From positions 1-64,000 of the forward strand of contig NZ_WSTC01000027.1 in the NCBI RefSeq assembly GCF_009789195.1: a stretch of DNA of 64,000 nt, read 5' to 3'. The DNA is from Paenibacillus sp. MMS18-CY102 (GTDB lineage Bacteria; Bacillota; Bacilli; Paenibacillales; Paenibacillaceae). This document shows, piece after piece, positions 34,057 through 43,300 of this stretch. Positions within the stretch are counted from its first letter, which is position 1; each line of letters begins with the position of its first letter. Position numbers and translations under genes: made by a program. The notes beneath the pieces were generated by a model. That model ran no database searches and was not told the origin of the DNA. It worked only from the letters and a program-made list of their open reading frames with translations.

Positions 34057-35601
34057 ATGACGACGCAGTCCCGATTGACCGTCGTCGGGCTTGGCTCCGG
34101 CGATGCGGATCAACTGACGCTCGGCGTATGGCGCAGATTGCAAAATGCTTCGCGCTTGTTCGTTCGAACGGAGCATCACCCAATGATGGCTTTATTGCGG
34201 GAGAATGATATCGCTTATGAATCGTTTGACCGATTGTATGAACAGCATGACAATTTCCCAGACGTGTACGAGGCAATCGCCACGGAACTGGTTAGCCTAG
34301 CATTAGCGTCATCCAACTCCGAGCTTCCAGAGGGATTGGCAGCGCCGACCCATGCCGCCATCTCATCCAATCCTGGCATCGTATATGCGGTTCCGGGCCA
34401 TCCGATGGTAGCGGAGCGTGCTGTTCAGCTGCTTCGCGAGCGTTGCGAAGAGGCAGGCGTAGCGCTTGAAATATTAGGTGGCGAGAGCTTCTTGGACCAA
34501 GCATTCGTCCGCTTAGGCTTTGACCCCATCGAAGGATTCCAGTTGCTCGATGCGGTGGAGCTTCAACCATCGCTTTTGCAGCCGCGGCTACATACCGTAA
34601 TTGGGCAAGTGTACGATACGTTTACTGCTTCCGATTTGAAGCTGACGCTGATGGAACGGTACCCGGATGACTATCCGGTCGTCGTTGGCCATGCGCTCGG
34701 CGTGCAGGGCGAGGAGCAGATTGCGCATATACCGCTGTATGAGCTTGATCGAATTGATGGTTACGGCAACCTGTCCTTGGTATGGATTCCACGCTCCACA
34801 GACGAATCGTTGCAAAATCGTTCGTTCGACCGGCTGCATGAAATTGTCTCGATTCTTCGCAGCCCAGAGGGCTGCCCTTGGGATCGTGAACAAACGCATC
34901 AGTCAATTCGCAAAAACTTTATCGAAGAGCTTTATGAAGCGCTTGAAGCACTCGATAACGACGACCCGGACGGCATGCGCGAGGAGTTTGGCGATGTTAT
35001 TTTGCAGGTGATGCTGCATAGCCAGATGGAGGAGGAAGTCGGTTCCTTCAGCGTATACGACGTCATTCAGACGTTGAACGAAAAGCTTATTTTCCGCCAT
35101 CCGCATGTATTCGGCGACCGCGATGCCAATAACAGCGAAGAAGCGCTGGGCAACTGGGAGCAGATGAAGGCGGAGGAGAAGGCGCGCAATGGCACGGATA
35201 AGGACCGCAAATCCCAGCTCGATGGCATTCCCCGCGACTTGCCAGCGCTGATGACGGCTTACAAGATTCAGAAGAAGGCGGCCAAGGTCGGCTTCGACTG
35301 GGACGATCTTGGCCCGGTGCTCGCGAAGATCGAAGAAGAGCTGGGCGAGCTGCGCGAAGCGGCGTCCAGTGGCAGTGATGACGAGAAAATCGGAGAGCTG
35401 GGCGACCTTCTGTTCGCTGTCGTTAACGCAGCGCGATTCGTCGATGCGGACCCAGAGGAAGCGCTGGCTCGCACGAATGCAAAATTCAAACGAAGATTCT
35501 CTTATATTGAAGAGAGGCTTCGTATAGAAGGCAAAACTTTTGACCAAACTGATTTAATAGAAATGGACCGATTCTGGGAGGAAGCCAAGCGGCAAGAATA
35601 G
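34057..35601 (+). CDS. yabN: YabN: SAM-dependent methylase-like / MazG NTP pyrophosphohydrolase
   Basis: A 514-residue two-domain protein. Residues about 1-225 are a tetrapyrrole (corrin/porphyrin) methylase-like domain (LTVVGLGSGDADQLTLG, VYAVPGHPMVAERAVQLL). Residues about 255-510 carry tandem MazG folds (ILRSPEGCPWDREQTHQSIRKNFIEELYEALEALD, EEFGDVILQVMLH, then KVGFDWDDLGPVLAKIEEELGEL ... GDLLFAVVNAAR) with the EExxE/ExxD metal-binding pattern of nucleoside triphosphate pyrophosphohydrolases. It probably cleans the nucleotide pool. GAGGAGGAA precedes ATG 34057. Co-transcribed with the flippase. Confidence 0.92.
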   Translation: MTTQSRLTVVGLGSGDADQLTLGVWRRLQNASRLFVRTEHHPMMALLRENDIAYESFDRLYEQHDNFPDVYEAIATELVSLALASSNSELPEGLAAPTHAAISSNPGIVYAVPGHPMVAERAVQLLRERCEEAGVALEILGGESFLDQAFVRLGFDPIEGFQLLDAVELQPSLLQPRLHTVIGQVYDTFTASDLKLTLMERYPDDYPVVVGHALGVQGEEQIAHIPLYELDRIDGYGNLSLVWIPRSTDESLQNRSFDRLHEIVSILRSPEGCPWDREQTHQSIRKNFIEELYEALEALDNDDPDGMREEFGDVILQVMLHSQMEEEVGSFSVYDVIQTLNEKLIFRHPHVFGDRDANNSEEALGNWEQMKAEEKARNGTDKDRKSQLDGIPRDLPALMTAYKIQKKAAKVGFDWDDLGPVLAKIEEELGELREAASSGSDDEKIGELGDLLFAVVNAARFVDADPEEALARTNAKFKRRFSYIEERLRIEGKTFDQTDLIEMDRFWEEAKRQE

Positions 35602-35796
35602 TTCCCTGTTCGCCCCTATTCGCTAAAAACCGGCGCTATTCTGCATGATTCGCAAATTTTTTTAATTAATTAGCAGGATTTATTTAGCACTAGGCAGAAA
35701 TACTAGGGAGCCAAACGGCAACAACCGCCCGCAACGCATCGACGTCCGGGGCCATTTCTATGATTCTGACTGACGAACTATAGGAGGCAATTACTA

Positions 35797-36069
35797 ATGA
35801 ACAAAACGGATCTGATTAACAACATTGCAACGAAGAGCGGTCTCACGAAACGTGATGTCGAGGCTGTCCTCAATGGCTTCCTCGGTGAAGTAACGGACGC
35901 GCTCGCAAGCGGAGATAAAGTGCAACTCATCGGTTTTGGCACATTCGAAACTCGTAAGCGTTCCGGCCGCACGGGCCGTAACCCGCAAACGGGCAATCCG
36001 ATCGAGATTGCGGAATCCAAAGTCCCTGCATTCAAAGCTGGCAACAAGCTGAAGGATGCTATCAAGTAA
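35797..36069 (+). CDS. hup: HU family DNA-binding protein
   Basis: The 90-residue histone-like nucleoid protein HU, full family length. It starts MNKTDLINNIATKSGLTKRDVEAVLNGFL and contains the DNA-binding arm signature GFGTFETRKRSGRTGRNPQTGNPIEI, with the intercalating Pro in the NPQTG tip. AGGAGG lies about 8 bp upstream. It bends and compacts DNA as a homodimer. The rqcP start is only 3 bp after its stop, so these are co-transcribed. The 195-bp gap after yabN suggests its own promoter, but none is clear. Confidence 0.96.
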   Translation: MNKTDLINNIATKSGLTKRDVEAVLNGFLGEVTDALASGDKVQLIGFGTFETRKRSGRTGRNPQTGNPIEIAESKVPAFKAGNKLKDAIK

Positions 36070-36072
36070 TTT

Positions 36073-36351
36073 ATGCGTCTAGACAAGTTTCTCAAAGTAT
36101 CGAGGCTGATCAAGAGGCGTACCGTCGCGAAGGACGTATCCGAGCAGGGGCGCGTCTGGCTGAACGGCCGAGAGGCTAAGCCTAGCAGTACGGTAAAGCT
36201 TGGAGATGAGCTAACGATTCAATATGGGACGAAGCTGGTAACGGTTCGCGTTGAGCGGCTAGCCGAATCGACCCGTAAGGATGAAGCTGGCGAGCTCTAT
36301 ACTTTGGTGAAAGAAGAGACACGCCAACCAGACGAGAAAGTCTGGGAATAA
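36073..36351 (+). CDS. rqcP: ribosome quality-control S4-domain protein RqcP (YabO)
   Basis: A 92-residue S4 RNA-binding protein (Hsp15/YabO family). It starts MRLDKFLKVSRLIKRRTVAKDVSEQGRVWLNGREAKPSSTV, the S4 core. In Bacillus subtilis RqcP works with RqcH on stalled 50S subunits during C-terminal alanine tailing. It begins 3 bp after the hup stop with no obvious ribosome site of its own apart from AAGGATG within the end of hup, so it is probably translated by coupling. A strong terminator follows at 36359. In Bacillus subtilis yabP comes next; here a 10-kb insertion intervenes. Confidence 0.93.
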   Translation: MRLDKFLKVSRLIKRRTVAKDVSEQGRVWLNGREAKPSSTVKLGDELTIQYGTKLVTVRVERLAESTRKDEAGELYTLVKEETRQPDEKVWE

Positions 36352-36358
36352 TACGGAG

Positions 36359-36409
36359 AGACCGTTTCGCCTACTGGCTTCATAGCTGGCAGGCGAAACG
36401 GTCTTTTTT
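36359..36409 (+). terminator. Rho-independent terminator after rqcP
   Basis: AGACCGTTTCGCC (36359-36371) pairs perfectly with GGCGAAACGGTCT (36392-36404), followed by a run of T. It ends the conserved block and marks the left edge of the accessory insertion. Confidence 0.9.
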
Positions 36410-36482
36410 GTGTTTTTATGAAGAGCCTCCACATATGCTGATCCGTATAACGCCACTGGCCTATCCGCAAATGATGTGCCAA

Positions 36483-37145
36483 TCATCCAACAGCACGCTT
36501 CATTATATAAGGCTTGCCGTGGGAGGCATGCATAATGCGCGGACCGCGATAGCCTCTTCGGCGCAGCTCCCGCTGCAAAACGAGCAGGAATGCGCCGTGC
36601 GACACAAGGAGCACACGTTTTTCCCCGCCATACCTCATGAGTTGGTCCGCTAGCGCTGCTGCACGCGTTCTGGCTTGCTTCTTGGACTCCGGTTGTGATT
36701 GATGTGACGCATACCAAGCGGCTCTTGCAACGGCAGCCCATAACAGCAGGGGCAGCCGCAAGCGCGTGTTCCAGAAAGGCGCCAGCTCAATTTCACGCAG
36801 TTTATTCGTAAAGACAATGCCGCCTTTTTCTCCATAAATATGCTGGGCAGTGGCAACGGCCCGCCTCATATCGCTTGATAGGCAAGCATCCCATTCCGTT
36901 GCCCCCACTGATGGGAAAGCTGGCAGCTTTACTGCCGCACTGTTATACCTGTCGCACCAGCCAGCGAACTGCTCAGCGTCACATCGCCTGGGCCGGAGCG
37001 GCAACTGCACGGGATAGTGCCGTACCAGTCCGATGGTGTGTGGCAAAGCATGAGGCGCATGTTGCCGGCTTCCGGGCAGATTGCGTTCTTTTTTTAATCT
37101 AATCTTCGCGATTGACGCGAAAACTAACCGTAATCGGCTGGGCAT
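36483..37145 (-). CDS. histidine phosphatase superfamily-like protein
   Basis: A 220-residue protein related to the phosphoglycerate mutase/histidine phosphatase superfamily. It has a GLVRHYPV N-terminal motif (R-H-Y in place of the usual R-H-G), SSDMRRAVATAQHI, the acidic EIELAPF segment and a C-terminal VLLVSHGAFLLVLQREL with the second catalytic His. The start is either ATG 37145 or GTG 37151, which lies 6 bp after GGAGG; the frame is open further upstream, but those residues do not fit. It is divergent from the giant surface protein gene. The substrate is unknown, and the RHY variant may alter activity. Confidence 0.75.
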   Translation of the reverse strand: MPSRLRLVFASIAKIRLKKERNLPGSRQHAPHALPHTIGLVRHYPVQLPLRPRRCDAEQFAGWCDRYNSAAVKLPAFPSVGATEWDACLSSDMRRAVATAQHIYGEKGGIVFTNKLREIELAPFWNTRLRLPLLLWAAVARAAWYASHQSQPESKKQARTRAAALADQLMRYGGEKRVLLVSHGAFLLVLQRELRRRGYRGPRIMHASHGKPYIMKRAVG

Positions 37146-37339
37146 GACCACACATAACCTCCATATAGGGCTGATAAATATAGTATACAGATCGGATATT
37201 TTATAGCCAAATTTTATGCGATATGCTAGCATTAAAAAGTAGTAAAATATTACTAGTTTTATATGCGCTAATTGTAAGAATTCCCCAACAGACACCATTG
37301 CATACGTGCATACATTTATATCACTTTAGGAGGTTAATT

Positions 37340-40300
37340 ATGAAAGGACGTTTAGCAAAATGGCTGTTAGCCGCGATGTTTGTCGCGGTCATTCAGCCGC
37401 TGCTCGTTCCGCAGAAGGCGGAGGCAGCCTTACCACCTGTTTTTGGAGAAAAGATTGATGCAACAGAAGACAAGTCGTATGACAATGATGGGGACTATAA
37501 TAACGGTGTAGAGCTCAATACCCATATTGTTGGATACCAACGTGATTCTGGACACGAATATGGCAATTCGATCCTCGCGATCAAGTTTCCACTTACCGCT
37601 ATCAATTCTGCCAGGACGATCGAACAGGCTTTGCTATATCTCAGCCTTAAGTCCGTCGATACTGATACGGATGTGCCGGATGCCCAGGAAACCTACAAGA
37701 TATTTACATCCACGGACCTTTCCTGGGGGGAGAGCAACGGCATCCATGTTAATGAGGCATCGTTAACACCCGTTGGTGTATACGGAATTGATGTCTTCCA
37801 ATCCAACGTAACAGTTAATTTCGATATAGCCAGCAACTTGAACGCCTATCGTGCCGCCAACCCAGGCGCGACTGCGATAACGATTGTTGTCAAAGGACCA
37901 CTCGCAAGTGATCTTGGCGGGGAAACGGCAAATGGCAAATCAACATACACTAATGCGGTTATTTATGACCGAACTTACAGTGATGCTAGTAAGCGCACGC
38001 ATCTCGATATTTACTATGCGGCTAACTCAGCACCTACGGACATCGCGCTTTCCAACGCAAGCGTGAATGAGAATCTCGCAAGCGGTACGACGGTCGGAAC
38101 CCTTTCTGCCACGGATGTAGATGCAAGCGAAACATTCACGTACAGCTTAGTATCAGGAGCAGGCAGTGCAGATAATGCAAGCTTCACGATTGACAACAAT
38201 CAGTTGAAGACTGCTGCTACTTTTGATAAAGAAACAAAGGACAGTTATTCGGTTAATGTTCAAGTGAAGGACTCAGCGAACAATACCTACGAAGAGCCGT
38301 TCACGATAACCGTCAACAATGTCAATGAAGCGCCAACGGGCACCATTAACATTAATGCAGGCGCTGCTTCGACGGGAAGCACGAACGCGACGCTCACGTT
38401 AACAGCTAGCGATCCAGATGCAGGCGATACGCTAACGATGAGCTTCTCCAATGACGGCACAACATGGTCAACGCCGGTTCCTTATGCAAACAGCGCATCA
38501 CATACACTCTCCGCTGGGGCTGGAACGAAGACGGTGTACTACAAGCTGACAGATGCGCTCGGCCTGACGTATCAAACGTCAGATACGATTGTATTAGATA
38601 CGGCTGCACCGACAGGCTCAGTTTCCATTAACGGTGCTGCTGCATTAACGAATAACGCCAGCGTAAACCTTACGGTAGCTGCATCGGATCCAACTGCGCC
38701 GATCCAAATGCAGTTCTCCAATGATGGCTCATCGTGGTCTGGGTGGGAGACATACAACGCCTCCAAATCGTGGACGCTCGCTATTGGAGATGGTACCAAA
38801 ACGGTTTCGATGCAGCTTCGCGACGGGGTAGGGAACGTATCTACCTTTACGGATGACATTACGCTTGATACGACAGCACCAGTAGGTACGGTTGTTATTG
38901 CTTCTGGGGCAACAGCAGTTAATACAACGGCAGTGCAATTGCAAGTAGGAAATGCCGATGCGACAGCAGTTGAAATGCAATTCCGCAATGAGAGCGGCGT
39001 TTGGAGCAGTTGGGTATCGTTTGCAGCGACAAGCAGTTGGGTGCTAAGCCCAGGCGACGGAACCAAAACCGTATCTGTTCAGTTCAAAGATGCAGCAGGT
39101 AACGTGTCTTCGGCAGTAAACGATACGATTACGCTTGATACGGCAGCTCCGGTTGTGACGGGCGTTACAGCTGGTGGACTTTACAACACGAACAAAGTAA
39201 TCACTTTCTCTGACGGTACGGGCGTACTGGACGGCGGTGCATTTTCTAGCGGTGATACGGTTACGGCAGAGGGGGCACATACGCTCACAGTGACAGACGC
39301 CGCAGGCAATGCAACCGTTATTACATTCACAATTGATAAAACGCCGCCTGCCGGAGATTTAACAATCAACAATGGCGACACGGGAACGAATTCGACAAGC
39401 GTGTCCCTAGCTATTGCGAATGCAGATAGTACGGCAGTTCAAATGCAATTCTCCAACGATGGCACGACGTGGAGCGGTTGGGAGGCTTATGGAGCGTCCA
39501 AATTGGGCTGGGGACTTAGCAACGGCGATGGCAGCAAAACGGTCCATGTTCAGTTGAAGGATGCAGCAGGCAATGTGTCTTCGGCAACGGACAGCATCAT
39601 GCTTGATACGACGCCACCGGACGGTTCGGTCGTTATTAAAGGCGGAGCAGCGTATACGAATGATACGGCCGTGCAGCTGACGATAGCGAACCCCGATGGC
39701 TCGGCCGACTTGATGCGCATTCAGAATGCAGGAGGCTCATGGAGTGGCTGGCAAGCTGTCGACACAACGGTTGATTGGTCGTTGAGCACAGGCGATGGCT
39801 TGAAGACAGTTAACATTGAGCTGAAAGATGCGCTGGGCAATGTGTATGCAACAAGTGACACCATTACGCTGGACCAGACTGCCCCGACGGTTACAGGAGT
39901 AGCAGATAACGGGCTTTATAACATGGACCGAACGATTAGCTTCCTGGACGGCAGCGGATTGCTGAATGGTTCTCCAATATCGAGCGGAGCGATTGTGTCG
40001 AGTGAAGGCGTGTATACGCTGGTTGTAACAGACTTGGCGGGCAATCATACAGATATCTCTTTTGAGATCGATAAGACGCCGCCTGCCGGAACAATCACGA
40101 TTAACAGCGGTGCTGCAAAAACCAAACAGTTGGCTGTATCGCTGGCATTAACCAATGCAGATGGCACAGCTGTTGAAATGCAATTCTCCAACGACGGCAC
40201 GACGTGGAGCGGTTGGGAAGCTTATGCGGCTGTCAAATCGGGCTGGTCGTTAACCGGCGGTGATGGCAGCAAGACGGTTCATGTGCAACTGAAGGACGAA

Positions 40301-43300
40301 GCAGGCAATATTTCTTCAACAACGGATAGCATCACGCTTGATACGACACCACCGGATGGTACGGTTGTAATCGAAGGCGGAGCAGCGTATACGAATAATA
40401 CGGCTGTGCAGCTTACGATAGCGAACCCGGATGGTTCGGCCGACACGATGCGAATCCAAAATGCAGGCGGAACATGGAGCAGCCCGCAAGCAATTGGCAC
40501 AACGGCTGCTTGGACGTTAACAACCGGTGAAGGCCTGAAGACAGTCAATGTTGAATTGTCGGATGAGCTTGGCAACGTGTATATTGCCAGCGCGACGATT
40601 ACGTTAGACCAAACGGCACCGACAGTAAACGGCGTTACAGATAACGGGCTCTATAATACGGATCGGTTGATTACTTTCTCAGATGGCATTGCGTTGCTGA
40701 ATGGCTCGGCGTTTTCTAACGGTACAACCGTTTCGAGTGCGGGCACTTATACACTGGCCGTAACAGATGCGGCGGGCAATCATACGGATCTTTCTTTCGA
40801 AATTGATAAGACACCGCCTGCTGGGACGATAACGATTAACAGTGGGGCGGCAACAACCAACCAGTTGACTGTATCGCTATCCTTAACGAACACGGATAGC
40901 ACGGCGGTTGAGATGCAATTCTCTAACGACGGAACGACATGGAGCGGTTGGGAAACATATGCGGCTGCTAAATCAGGCTGGACACTAAGCAGCGGCGATG
41001 GCAGCAAAACGGTCCATGTTCAGCTGAAGGATGCAGCGGGCAATGTCTCTTCGGCAACGGACAGCATCGTTCTGGATTCGACGCCGCCGAACGGCTCGGT
41101 TGTTATTGAGGGTGGAGCAGCGTATACGAATACTACGGCTGTACAGCTTACAATAGCGAATGCGGACGGTACGGCTGATCGGATGAGGATTCAAAATGAC
41201 GGCGGCACATGGAGCAGTTGGCAAGCGTTCGATACGGCTGCTGATTGGACATTAACTGCGGGCGAAGGCTTGAAGACGGTTAATGTTGAGCTAGAGGATG
41301 ACTTGAACAATGTGTTTACCGTTAGCGCGACGATTACGTTGGATCAAACTGCGCCGACGGTAAGCGGTGTAACAAACCATGGGCTATATAATACGGACCG
41401 GACGATTACTTTCTCAGACGGCAGCGGATTGCTGAATGGTTCATCGATCTCTAGCGGTGCAACGGTTTCAAGTGAAGGGACTTATACGCTAGTTGTAACG
41501 GACTTAGCGGGCAATCATACGGATCTTACTTTTGAAATTGATAAGACGGAATCGGATGGCACAGTAACGATTAACAATGGCGATACTTACACTACGGATA
41601 CGGATGTCGACCTCACGATAACGAATCCTGACGGCACAGCAGTTCAAATGCAATTCTCCAACGACGGAACAGCATGGAGCGGTTGGGAAACCCTTGCATC
41701 GACGAGCGCTTGGACGCTTGATTCGGGCGACGGCAGCAAGACGGTTTCCATCCAGCTCAAGGACGCGGCTGGCAATGTGTACACGACGAGTGATACGATT
41801 ACGCTCGATACGACACCGCCGGATGGAACGTTAGTCATTAACAGCGGAGAAACGACAACTAATGCAACAAGCGCTAATTTAACGATTAGTAACCCGGATC
41901 ACTCTGCCGTGGATATGCAGTTCCAGAATGACGGCGGTACATGGAGCTCGTGGGAGCTTCTTAACGTGACGAAAGCATGGACGCTGCCAGCTGGCGAAGG
42001 GTTGAAGACGATCAATCTGCGTTTGAAGGATGCGGCGGGCAATGTCTATGAGACCAGTGCATCGATCACGCTCGATACTACAGCGCCAATTGGTGCTGTA
42101 ACGATTAACAACAATGATAGCTTTGCATCTTCCTTATCGGTCCAGTTGGATATGACATCCGATGGGACGGCCACCCAGATGAGGTTCTCGAATGATGCTT
42201 CATCCTGGAGCTCGTGGGAATCGTATCAGGCAACTAAGGCTTGGACGTTGCAATCTGGGGACGGCACTCGCACGGTATATATGGAAGTTCAAGATGCAGT
42301 AGGCAACATCAACCGAGTTAGCGATGCCATTGTCGTTGATATGACTTCGCCAACTGGCACGGCCGCTGTGAATGGCGGAGCAGCCCTCACGACGGACGCT
42401 AATGTAACGATTGGCCTGACGGTGGACGACGGTGCCGCTCCTGCTTCTGGCGTGGCCGAAGCAAGCGTATCGGTGGACGGCGGTTCAACGTGGAGCAGCT
42501 GGGCGGCGATTACACCACAGCTTTCTGCGGCATTAACAAGCGGTTATGGAACGAAGACCGTACAGGTAAAAGTAAGAGACGCAGCAGGCAATGAGAGCGC
42601 TGCGTTTTCTGACAGCATTGAAATGCGTTCTGTGCCGGTTCTTGCTGATCGTGCTGCAAACGGTACAGAAGATACAGTCTATACGTATTCCGCGGCCGAC
42701 TTCGGCTACTCGAGTGCTGATGGCGAGGCGCTTTACCAGATCAAGATTTTGGCGCTGCCGGCGCACGGAGCATTGAAGCTGGATGATGTTGCAGTAACAG
42801 TAGGCCAGCAGATTGCTGCTGCTGATATTACGAAGCTGGCGTTTACGCCTGACAAGGATTGGAACGGCCATACTACGCTCAAATGGAGCGGTGGAGCCAA
42901 TGGCGTGCCAGCGGCTGGCGAAGCCACGATTGATCTGGCAATTGCGGCAGTGAATGATGCACCAGTTGCACAGGACGGTGCCGTAACGGTGACGGGCAAT
43001 GCGGAAGCCAAAGGAACGGTAAAGGCGACGGATATTGATGGGGACACGTTGACGTATTCTGTAGCCACCCAGCCAGCAACTGGCACATTGGCACTCGATG
43101 CTGCTACGGGAGCGTTTACCTTTAAGCCAGTTGTAATAGGTAAAGAGACGTTCACGTTCCGTGCATATGACGGCGTTGCTTATTCTGATCCTATGACGGT
43201 TACGGTTACGAACAATGCGTCGCCAATCGTGGTGCCGCCAGTTGTGCCAACGGAGCTTCCGATTTCAGTTACAGGAACAGACGCAACGAAGCTGAAAGAT

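Noticed and set aside
33130..34276. Long Arg/Ala-rich frames antisense to the flippase and yabN genes
   Set aside because: They are by-products of the very high GC content of the real gene on the + strand and have no ribosome sites or recognisable domains.
39353..41557. CRISPR or noncoding tandem array
   Set aside because: The repeats are in one open reading frame, 735 bp long, and encode Ig-like modules.
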